NCBI RefSeq assembly: GCF_028690125.1
Contig: NZ_JAQVBV010000013.1
Location: forward strand, 61,978-125,977
Length of the DNA stretch: 64,000 bases
Reading direction: 5' to 3'
DNA from: Bacteroides sp.
Lineage (GTDB): Bacteria > Bacteroidota > Bacteroidia > Bacteroidales > Bacteroidaceae
Part shown: piece by piece, positions 18,287-25,342 of the stretch
Layout of the letters: each line of letters starts with the position of its first letter
Position numbering within the stretch: the stretch's first letter is position 1
Notes under the pieces: generated by a model
What the model was told of the DNA's origin: nothing
Database searches by the model: none
Seen by the model: only the letters and a program-made list of their open reading frames with translations
Position numbers and translations under genes: made by a program

Positions 18287-18318
18287 CAAAGGTAGCAGAT
18301 TTTTGCTTATCTTTGCAA
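18287..18318. promoter_or_regulatory. Overlapping divergent promoters of the M16 protease and prfB
   Basis: Minus strand: TACCTTTG at 18294-18287 with TTG at 18318-18316 (spacing 21 bp) serves the protease. Plus strand: TATCTTTG at 18308-18315, 42 bp before the prfB ATG, is a full -7 match without a clear -33 box. The two elements interleave, so polymerase binding at one should compete with the other. Confidence 0.6.
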
Positions 18319-18357
18319 CGAAATTTGTAAATTATAAAAGATAAAATTGAAAATCAG

Positions 18358-19474
18358 ATGATTACTATTGAACAACTTAAAGATGTGAAAGAGCGCACGG
18401 ATGCGCTGAGGAGGTATCTTTGACGTCGATGCGAAGAAAATTCAAGTCGAAGAAGAACAATTAAGAACTCAGGCTCCGGGGTTTTGGGATGACCAAAAGA
18501 GGGCAGAAGCTCAGATGAAGCTGGTGAAAGACCTGCAAAAATGGATTGAAGGTTATAACGAAGTCAAAACGTTGTCGGACGAACTGGCATTATCCTTTGA
18601 TTTTTATAAAGAAGAGTTGGTAACGGAGGAAGATGTAGACGCTGCTTATGCCAAAGCAATGGAAGCATTGGAAGTATTGGAACTCAAGAATATGTTGCGT
18701 GAAGAAGCCGATCAGATGGACTGTGTCTTGAAAATCAATTCCGGTGCCGGTGGTACGGAAAGCCAGGATTGGGCTTCTATGTTGATGCGTATGTATTTGC
18801 GATATGCTGAAACAAACGGTTACAAGGCTACCATTGCCAATCTTCAAGAAGGTGATGAAGCAGGAATCAAAACCTGTACCATCAATATCGAAGGAGATTT
18901 TGCATATGGTTATCTGAAAGGAGAAAACGGAGTGCACCGCTTGGTACGTGTTTCTCCGTATAATGCCCAAGGTAAACGTATGACATCCTTTGCTTCCGTA
19001 TTTGTCACTCCGTTGGTAGATGATAGTATTGAAGTGAATATCGAACCTGCTCGTATCTCTTGGGATACATTCCGAAGTGGTGGTGCAGGTGGACAGAATG
19101 TGAATAAGGTAGAATCCGGAGTTCGTCTGCGTTATCAGTATAAAGATCCTTATAGTGGTGAAGAAGAGGAGATTCTGATTGAAAATACTGAAACTCGCGA
19201 CCAACCGAAGAACCGTGAAAATGCAATGCGCCAGTTGCGCTCTATTTTATATGATAGGGAGTTGCAGCACCGTTTGGCTGAGCAGGCAAAAGTGGAGGCC
19301 GGGAAGATGAAGATCGAATGGGGATCGCAGATACGAAGCTATGTGTTCGACGACCGGCGTGTGAAAGATCACCGCACTAACTATCAGACTTCTGATGTAA
19401 ATGGTGTGATGGACGGAAAGATCGATGGCTTTATCAAGTCCTATCTGATGGAGTTCTCTTCGCAGGAATCATAA
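18358..19474 (+). CDS. prfB: Peptide chain release factor 2, expressed by programmed +1 frameshift
   Basis: RF2 ends translation at UGA and UAA. The ATG at 18358 opens 21 codons (MITIEQLKDVKERTDALRRYL), then an in-frame TGA at 18421-18423. The local sequence AGGAGG-TAT-CTT-TGA-C is the classical RF2 autoregulatory site: an internal Shine-Dalgarno just upstream of a slippery CTT next to a UGA stop. Slipping +1 joins 18358-18420 to 18422-19474 and gives 371 residues, the usual RF2 size. The GGQ catalytic motif is at 244-246 (SGGAGGQNVNK). The stop-recognition tripeptide SPF of E. coli RF2 reads SPY at 199-201. When RF2 is scarce UGA is read slowly and frameshifting rises, so the protein controls its own level. 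Confidence 0.97.
18406..18424 (+). promoter_or_regulatory. RF2 programmed +1 frameshift site
   Basis: The internal Shine-Dalgarno AGGAGG is followed by TAT, the slippery CTT and TGAC. The order and spacing are the same as in the E. coli prfB recoding site. Confidence 0.95.
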
Positions 19475-19559
19475 AATCCGAAAAATAGCGAGTATTATTT
19501 TTGGAAAGTTAAAAGATTTGTTCTTACTTTGTTAGCGTTGAACTTTAAAGCTAACTATT

Positions 19560-19694
19560 ATGGGTAAGAGTAAAAGAAAAGTAGTACATAGCAAGAAGGA
19601 AGAACAACAGGCGCAAAAGGTAATCAAAATAGTATTTATCTCATTGGTTATTTTGGCACTGGTTATGCTGATTGCATATTCCTTCCTCGGTTAA
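19560..19694 (+). CDS. 44-residue single-span membrane protein
   Basis: A short frame with a clear ATG and TAA. The first 20 residues are strongly basic and polar (MGKSKRKVVHSKKEEQQAQK). They are followed by one hydrophobic span of about 21 residues (VIKIVFISLVILALVMLIAY) and SFLG. The charge pattern predicts the N-terminus in the cytoplasm. A TACTTTG, one base shorter than the -7 element, lies about 30 bp upstream. It sits 85 bp after prfB, and its stop touches a hairpin repeat. Small proteins of this type are common downstream of housekeeping genes in Bacteroides; function is unknown. Confidence 0.65.
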   Translation: MGKSKRKVVHSKKEEQQAQKVIKIVFISLVILALVMLIAYSFLG

Positions 19695-19790
19695 TTCACT
19701 ACAGATTACACGGGTTTTACAGATTCTATTGCATTGTTCAAGCAATGATTAATAGTTAATCTGTATGAGGCGTGTAATCTGTGGTGAATT
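19693..19790. repeat. Intergenic inverted repeat with 20-bp arms
   Basis: AATTCACTACAGATTACACG at 19693-19712 pairs with CGTGTAATCTGTGGTGAATT at 19771-19790 with one mismatch, around a 58-bp interior. Its left arm begins at the stop codon of the 44-residue gene, so it may act as that gene's 3' hairpin. ACAGATTACAC-type palindromic units are frequent between Bacteroides genes (from memory). It differs in sequence from the hairpin at 15202. Confidence 0.65.
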
Positions 19791-19841
19791 TTTGTAATAG
19801 GATTGTAATTTTTTCGTAATTTTCCCGTATCTTCACAGTGG

Positions 19842-19849
19842 TATCTTTG
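19842..19849 (+). promoter_or_regulatory. -7 promoter element of the porin-like gene
   Basis: TATCTTTG is a full match to TAnnTTTG, 29 bp before the preferred ATG at 19879. No clear -33 TTTG is seen at the usual spacing. Confidence 0.55.
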
Positions 19850-19878
19850 TGCCAAAATTAGTAAAGGAAACTACTAGG

Positions 19879-20931
19879 ATGAAGAAATTTACAATTACTG
19901 TTTTCGCGCTATTGATGACAGTTATGGCTTTTGGACAGGCAAAAGAAGACGCGGGGGATGGCAAGATGCTGAATAAGCAGAGGATGGAACTGAAGGATTA
20001 TTTGCCTGAAATTCATGGAACGATCCGGGCAAAATATGAATATCAGACAGAAACAAACGAAAGCCGTTTCGAAGTACGTAATGCACGTTTTAGTGTTTCG
20101 GGAAATGTGCATCCTATGGTAGCTTACAAAGCGGAGATCGATCTTTCTGACGAAGGTACAATTAGAACGTTAGATGCTTATGCACGTGTTTTCCCTGTGA
20201 AAGATTTGAATTTTACTCTTGGTCAAATGCGTGTACCTTTCACTATTGACGCGCACCGTTCTCCTCATCAACAATACTTCGCAAACCGTTCTTTTATAGC
20301 CAAACAAGTAGGAGATGTCCGCGATGTTGGTTTTGTGACAACATATAGTCAGAAAGATAATTTTCCTTTTATTCTTGAAGGAGGGCTGTTCAATGGCTCC
20401 GGATTGACTAATCAAAAGGTGTGGCACAAGACATTGAATTATTCGATAAAAGCTCAGCTTTTGCCAAATAAGAACTGGAACGTGACTCTGAGCACTCAAA
20501 TGATAAAGCCGGGAGACGTGCGTATTAATATGTATGATGCCGGTGTTTATTATCAAAATAATCGCTTTCATATTGAAGCCGAATACCTTTATAAAATGTA
20601 CGGACACAATGCTTTTGATGATGTACATTCTGTAAACAGCTTTGTGAATTATGATCTGCCTCTGAAAAAAGTATTTAATAAGATTTCTTTTTTGGCCCGT
20701 TATGATATGATGACCGATCATAGTAACGGAAGGACCGATACTGAAACGGGAATATTAAAAATAAATGATTATGCCCGCCATCGTGTGACGAGCGGAATTA
20801 CGTTGAGCCTTTCTAAAGCCTTCATTGCTGATCTTCGTCTGAATTTCGAAAAATACTTTTATAAAAATTCCGGCATTGCTAAAGAGTCGGAACGAGATAA
20901 AATTGTAATTGAGTTTATGACTCGATTCTAA
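19879..20931 (+). CDS. Phosphate-selective porin O/P-like outer-membrane protein
   Basis: The ATG at 19879 starts the signal peptide MKKFTITVFALLMTVMAFGQ; an earlier in-frame start at 19849 lies inside the -7 box and is rejected. The 350-residue product reads as alternating beta-strands. It has the RFEVRNARFSVSGNVHPMVAYKAEIDL-type segment (about residues 57-85) and LGQMRVPFTID typical of the OprO/OprP porin family, and it ends in an aromatic residue (MTRF) as outer-membrane barrels do. It probably passes anions such as phosphate or pyrophosphate, though specificity cannot be read here. The next gene encodes a CYTH protein, a family acting on triphosphates, which fits loosely with phosphate metabolism. 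Confidence 0.8.
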   Translation: MKKFTITVFALLMTVMAFGQAKEDAGDGKMLNKQRMELKDYLPEIHGTIRAKYEYQTETNESRFEVRNARFSVSGNVHPMVAYKAEIDLSDEGTIRTLDAYARVFPVKDLNFTLGQMRVPFTIDAHRSPHQQYFANRSFIAKQVGDVRDVGFVTTYSQKDNFPFILEGGLFNGSGLTNQKVWHKTLNYSIKAQLLPNKNWNVTLSTQMIKPGDVRINMYDAGVYYQNNRFHIEAEYLYKMYGHNAFDDVHSVNSFVNYDLPLKKVFNKISFLARYDMMTDHSNGRTDTETGILKINDYARHRVTSGITLSLSKAFIADLRLNFEKYFYKNSGIAKESERDKIVIEFMTRF

Positions 20932-20938
20932 AAATGTG

Positions 20939-20946
20939 TATCTTTG
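20939..20946 (+). promoter_or_regulatory. -7 element immediately before the CYTH gene
   Basis: TATCTTTG ends four bases before the ATG at 20951, so a transcript starting at the normal distance would have almost no 5' leader. No convincing -33 element was found. Confidence 0.5.
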
Positions 20947-20950
20947 TGGC

Positions 20951-21421
20951 ATGGCACAAGAGATTGAACGTAAGTTTTTGGTTTCTGGTGAGTTCAAGTC
21001 GCAGGCTTTTGCTCAGGATCGTATTATTCAGGGATATATTTGTAGCGACCGGGGACGGACGGTGCGGGTGCGTATCCGTGATAATAAAGGTTATTTGACT
21101 ATAAAGGGAGCTTCTAATGTTTCAGGTACGAGTCGATATGAGTGGGAGCGGGAATTGCCGTTGGCGGAGGCGGAAGAATTGATGAAACTTTGTGAGTCGG
21201 GAGTTATTGATAAGACTCGTTATCTGGTGCGTAGTGGCAGTCACATATTTGAAGTAGATGAGTTCTACGGTGATAACGTCGGGTTGGTTGTGGCTGAAGT
21301 TGAATTAACCTCGGAGGATGAGGCGTTTGATAAACCATCTTTTATTGGTGAAGAGGTAACAGGCGATAGGCGTTACTATAACTCCCAATTAATGAAAAAA
21401 CCGTATAAAAATTGGCGATGA
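20951..21421 (+). CDS. CYTH-domain protein (triphosphate tunnel metalloenzyme family)
   Basis: A 156-residue cytosolic protein covering a single CYTH domain. The signature ExExK is at the N-terminus (EIERK in MAQEIERKFLVSG). Later basic and acidic tunnel residues include RVRIRD, LTIKG, ERELP and FEVDEFYG, then VAEVEL. Relatives hydrolyse inorganic triphosphate or other triphosphate substrates; some are class IV adenylate cyclases or thiamine triphosphatases. A GTG at 20936 is in frame but lies in the -7 element, so the ATG at 20951 is the start. It sits 19 bp after the porin-like gene and 45 bp before the MgtC-like gene. Confidence 0.9.
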   Translation: MAQEIERKFLVSGEFKSQAFAQDRIIQGYICSDRGRTVRVRIRDNKGYLTIKGASNVSGTSRYEWERELPLAEAEELMKLCESGVIDKTRYLVRSGSHIFEVDEFYGDNVGLVVAEVELTSEDEAFDKPSFIGEEVTGDRRYYNSQLMKKPYKNWR

Positions 21422-21466
21422 GTAACAAAAAAACAATATATTTGTTCTAATATAAAAGGACTGTGT

Positions 21467-22762
21467 ATGGAGCAATTGTATAATTACCTGCCAAGAGAAT
21501 TGGTGACTTTTGTATTGGTAACTTTGTTTTCTTTGCTTATCGGGCTTTCTCAACGCCGGATCAGTTTAAAGCGTGAAGGAGAAACGACTCTTTTCGGTAC
21601 GGACCGTACATTTACTTTCATCGGTATTCTAGGTTATCTTCTATATATATTAGATCCTACGGATATGCGTTTATTTATGGGCGGTGGTGCGATTCTTGGT
21701 CTTTTATTGGGACTAAACTATTATGTAAAGCAATCGCAGTTTCACGTGTTTGGTGTCACTACGATCATTATTGCTCTTATTACTTATTGTATTGCTCCGA
21801 TTGTAGTTACTCAGCCTTCCTGGTTTTATGTAATGGTGATTGTTACTGTTCTACTGCTAACGGAATTAAAACATACTTTTACGGAATTTGCACAACGAAT
21901 GAAGAATGATGAAATGATTACGTTGGCTAAGTTTTTGGCAATCAGTGGTATCATACTGCCTATGCTTCCCAAAGAAAACTTGATTCCTGGTATAAATCTT
22001 ACTCCTTATACTATTTGGTTGGCAACAGTTGTTGTTTCCGGTATTTCATACCTGTCATATCTTTTGAAGCGATATGTCTTTCATGAATCAGGTGTATTGG
22101 TTTCCGGTATTGTCGGAGGATTGTACAGTAGTACTGCCACGATTTCCGTATTAGCTCGAAAGAGTCGTAAAGCCTCGGAACAGGAATCAACTGAATATGT
22201 TGCTGCTATGTTGTTGGCAGTCAGTATGATGTTTTTGCGTTTTATGATTTTAATTCTAATTTTTAGTCGTGAAATTTTCCATTCTATTTATCCGTATTTG
22301 CTGATTATGGCTGTTGTATCAGCTTTGGTGGCTTGGTTTGTACATACTCGGCAGCATCGTCCCAAAGATATGACTACGGATGGGGAAGAGGAGGATAGTA
22401 GTAACCCCTTGGAATTTAAGGTTGCTTTAATCTTTGCCATACTGTTTGTAATTTTTACAATATTGACTCATTATACCTTGATATATGCAGGTACAGAAGG
22501 ATTGAATCTGCTTTCTTTCGTTTCAGGTTTTAGTGATATCACTCCTTTTATATTGAACTTGTTACAAAACACAGGAAGTGTAGCAGCATTGGTTGTTACA
22601 GCTTGCAGTATGCAGGCAATTATTAGTAATATATTGGTGAATATGTGCTATGCTCTGTTCTTTGCAGGAAAAGATAGTAAACTTCGTCCTTGGATTCTGG
22701 GAGGATTTGGTACAGTGGTGGGAATAAATTTTGTGCTGTTGCTGCTCTTTTATTTTTTATAA
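21467..22762 (+). CDS. MgtC/SapB-family integral membrane protein with DUF4010-type C-terminus
   Basis: A 431-residue polytopic protein with about 12 hydrophobic segments. Residues 10-150 are the MgtC/SapB-like domain (FSLLIGLSQRR, GTDRTFTFIGILGYLLYIL). Residues about 160-430 match the DUF4010 extension (SGIVGGLYSSTATISVLARKS). A charged loop near 300-318 (DGEEEDSSN) separates the last span group. MgtC proteins are linked to magnesium and phosphate stress and ATP synthase control in pathogens; the long DUF4010 forms are not well characterised. It follows the CYTH gene by 45 bp, suggesting co-transcription, and ends at a strong hairpin. Confidence 0.85.
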   Translation: MEQLYNYLPRELVTFVLVTLFSLLIGLSQRRISLKREGETTLFGTDRTFTFIGILGYLLYILDPTDMRLFMGGGAILGLLLGLNYYVKQSQFHVFGVTTIIIALITYCIAPIVVTQPSWFYVMVIVTVLLLTELKHTFTEFAQRMKNDEMITLAKFLAISGIILPMLPKENLIPGINLTPYTIWLATVVVSGISYLSYLLKRYVFHESGVLVSGIVGGLYSSTATISVLARKSRKASEQESTEYVAAMLLAVSMMFLRFMILILIFSREIFHSIYPYLLIMAVVSALVAWFVHTRQHRPKDMTTDGEEEDSSNPLEFKVALIFAILFVIFTILTHYTLIYAGTEGLNLLSFVSGFSDITPFILNLLQNTGSVAALVVTACSMQAIISNILVNMCYALFFAGKDSKLRPWILGGFGTVVGINFVLLLLFYFL

Positions 22763-22811
22763 AGATACTTTTTTGTTGGATTTACCAATAAGAATCATAA
22801 TATGCCTTAAT

Positions 22812-22865
22812 AAATGAAGTGCATCTCAAGAGTTGGTTTTAAAACTTTTGGGATGCACTTCATTT
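22812..22865. terminator. Bidirectional terminator between convergent genes
   Basis: AAATGAAGTGCATC at 22812-22825 pairs with GATGCACTTCATTT at 22852-22865, and the inner CAAgAGTT/AACTTTTG part extends the stem. It separates the plus-strand MgtC-like gene from the minus-strand nuclease gene, with A and T runs on the outer sides. Confidence 0.75.
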
Positions 22866-22890
22866 TGAAATTTAATCTGATAGGCGGAGA

Positions 22891-24021
22891 TTACCAGCTC
22901 CAATCACTTTCTTTATAATTTGCTTCAACCACGCTTTCTATATTGTCCGGGAGGTTGTGGAAGAAGTCAATTTCAGTATATTCTTCAAGTTTATCTATAG
23001 AGACGGCATAACTTTTATAGCTTTCTTTGCTAGGATATGATTTATGTTCGAACCAGAAACCTATTGCATGATATTCGCCACCTTTTAGTGAGAGAATTGC
23101 CATATAGAAATATTTAGGAACCGGAATTGTATGATCCGCTTTTATATATTTAATAATATTATTTTGCTTGTCAATAGTTCCTCCTTTTATAGTATAAAGG
23201 GTATCTTGGTTGTTGGTAATCGTTCCCCATCTCTGGACACATTTTTCCAAATTCGCCCATATACCGCCATTAAATCCGTCTTGAATTTGTGGATTTATAT
23301 TCGACATATAGAAAGTCTGTAAATTAGCTTCTTCAGAATATTGTCTGTCACTTGACGCTATCAAGTGTCCTCTACTATATCCTGAATTAGTATAATCGGT
23401 GTAGTGGGTTTGATATTGGGTTGGTATTGACGGATCTTCCGTGAACTTATCTCCACGGCCTGCATCATTGTCAGGAGTTGCTGTGCTGAAAGTACAAGCT
23501 GACCAACGGGCACTTTTTTGTGTACAGTCATATTCCAGACTGAAAGTTGGCAATTCTTTCCCATTGACAGTGGTCGTATGAGTAATAAATAGATTCATGT
23601 TTCCTCCTTTTAACTTGGGAATTTCAATTCTTCCTGCATAAATGGGGGATGTTCCAGTACCACTAGCCTGTTTCAGGGTAATTGTGGCACTCTCTTTTCC
23701 TGCTTCAACCGTAATCGTAGCATTACGCTCTACTCCTGTATTAGCTTCTAAGTATCCTGTGATGGAACTATTACCGTTTCCGGATACTTTGTTTAGCGTA
23801 CACCATGTTTCACTGCTCGAAACTTGCCATGCGCCATCTGTTTTAATACGGATAATAAAACTACCTCCTTCTGCTTTTATTTCACTCTGATCAATAGTTG
23901 CGATTCCTTGATCGGTATTTCCGGAGTTTCCAGGAATATCCGGTATATCTTGTTCACTACATGATATGGCTATATAACTGACAAAAAAAAATGTGAATAG
24001 TCTAAATAATTGCTTCGTCAT
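22891..24021 (-). CDS. Secreted DNA/RNA non-specific endonuclease (NUC1) with BACON domain
   Basis: A 376-residue lipoprotein (lipobox AISC, Cys21). Residues about 40-120 form a BACON domain (SEIKAEGGSFIIRI, DGAWQVSSSETWCTLNKVSG), an Ig-like module common in secreted Bacteroides enzymes. Residues about 130-370 are a NUC1 beta-beta-alpha-metal nuclease. The motif usually written DRGH reads SRGH here (GYSRGHLIASSDR), with the general-base His kept, and the metal-binding Asn is expected in YMSNINPQ. It has a shorter paralogue at 31172 that keeps DRGH. It is transcribed after the endonuclease/exonuclease/phosphatase gene (95 bp gap). The expected role is cutting nucleic acid outside the cell. Confidence 0.9.
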   Translation of the reverse strand: MTKQLFRLFTFFFVSYIAISCSEQDIPDIPGNSGNTDQGIATIDQSEIKAEGGSFIIRIKTDGAWQVSSSETWCTLNKVSGNGNSSITGYLEANTGVERNATITVEAGKESATITLKQASGTGTSPIYAGRIEIPKLKGGNMNLFITHTTTVNGKELPTFSLEYDCTQKSARWSACTFSTATPDNDAGRGDKFTEDPSIPTQYQTHYTDYTNSGYSRGHLIASSDRQYSEEANLQTFYMSNINPQIQDGFNGGIWANLEKCVQRWGTITNNQDTLYTIKGGTIDKQNNIIKYIKADHTIPVPKYFYMAILSLKGGEYHAIGFWFEHKSYPSKESYKSYAVSIDKLEEYTEIDFFHNLPDNIESVVEANYKESDWSW

Positions 24022-24116
24022 TTTGGATAGTATTTTATAAGTTTAGGAATAGACAGAAGGAAGTTATATACAGGTCAAAATTTCAAAATGTATTTGACCT
24101 GTATATACAAAGGGGT

Positions 24117-25142
24117 TTATTTTACCTCTTTAATTAGATAAATAATAGTTGGCAAGTGGTCGCTGTATCCATTGAGCCATACTCCTCCTGCTTGAGTACG
24201 CTTGGGATATCCTTTATATTTACCCTCTTTCTGGAACATAAAATCTTTGTTGAAGATTTCATGTTTATAGTACTTTAATGTACTGCGATCAGTACCCAAC
24301 AGATTTCCGCTGAAGACGATCTGGTCAAATAGGTTCCATTTTCCTTGATACATCAGAGTGCCATATCCTTTTTTCAGGGTATCCCACCAAGGATTATACA
24401 AATCTGTTGGACCTACTTCGTTAGGTTTGCGTTTGGCTCCAAGTGAAACTGCCATACTTTTATCCATCGGGTCATCATTCATATCCCCCATAATAACAAT
24501 TTTAGCTTCTGGGTCTTCATTAAGTAAAGAGTCTTTTATTGCCTTAACCTGTTCTCCGGCACGTTCGCGGGCAGGAGAAGCAGCTCCACGAGAGGGCCAG
24601 TGGTTTACAATGAAGTGCATTTTCTCTCCTGCTATTTTTCCACTGGCAATCAAAAAACCACGGGTTTTGTGCACGGTGTCATTTATATATATATAAGGTA
24701 CGAGTTTGCTATGATCAAGTTCAAACAGTTTAGGGTTATAGAAGAATGCACAATCCACTCCACGCTGATCTTCTCCTTCGTAATGAATATATTTATAACC
24801 TCTCTCTGCCAATGCCGGTTCTTTCAGAAGGTCTTCCAGCACTCTGTAGTTTTCTATTTCAGATACGCCGATAATAGCGGGACCCATTGGAAGCTTGTCT
24901 GTTGCAAGTTTGCTTAATACTTCCGACATATTCTTCAGTTTAGCCTTGTACTTCATTGTATTCCACTGATTAGTACCGTTAGGCAAATACTCGTAATCAT
25001 TTTTTCCTTCATCATGGATGGTATCAAATAGATTCTCCAAGTTGTAAAACGCAACACTGTATAGCGCATATTTCTTTTCTTGTCCGTAGGACATAAGGAC
25101 GAAAAGAACGAGTATACCAAAAGTCATTAAACTTTTTTTCAT
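24117..25142 (-). CDS. Secreted endonuclease/exonuclease/phosphatase-family protein
   Basis: The ATG at 25142 (MKKSLMTFGILVLFVLMSYG) is chosen over one at 25178 because it gives a direct signal peptide. The 341-residue product has the EEP (DNase I/exonuclease III-like) fold. It has AFYNLENLFDT near the N-terminus, IGVSEIENYRVLEDLL with the metal-binding Glu, NHWPSRG with a catalytic His, GDMNDDP with the Asp/Asn pair, and SDHLP at the C-terminal end with the last His. All core catalytic positions are present. It is divergent from the TonB receptor at 25343 and upstream of the BACON-nuclease gene, so it probably belongs to the same nucleic-acid locus. A phosphodiesterase acting on other substrates remains possible. 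Confidence 0.88.
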   Translation of the reverse strand: MKKSLMTFGILVLFVLMSYGQEKKYALYSVAFYNLENLFDTIHDEGKNDYEYLPNGTNQWNTMKYKAKLKNMSEVLSKLATDKLPMGPAIIGVSEIENYRVLEDLLKEPALAERGYKYIHYEGEDQRGVDCAFFYNPKLFELDHSKLVPYIYINDTVHKTRGFLIASGKIAGEKMHFIVNHWPSRGAASPARERAGEQVKAIKDSLLNEDPEAKIVIMGDMNDDPMDKSMAVSLGAKRKPNEVGPTDLYNPWWDTLKKGYGTLMYQGKWNLFDQIVFSGNLLGTDRSTLKYYKHEIFNKDFMFQKEGKYKGYPKRTQAGGVWLNGYSDHLPTIIYLIKEVK

Positions 25143-25342
25143 CTTTAAAATTGATTTTAGAAGTGAGCTATATATCATATCTGTGACAAATATCTAAAAA
25201 GAAAATGGAAAAACCGCCTAAACCATGTAATTTTTTTGTTAATTTCATTGCTATTTATGAAATTCTTTGTTATTTTGTACGACCTTTTATTTTAACTACG
25301 TTTCAATGGTAGAGACCAATTAACATTAATATAAATTAAATT

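Noticed and set aside
18421..18423. Apparent nonsense mutation in prfB
   Set aside because: The TGA lies in the complete RF2 frameshift site, and the +1 frame continues as normal RF2 with its GGQ motif.
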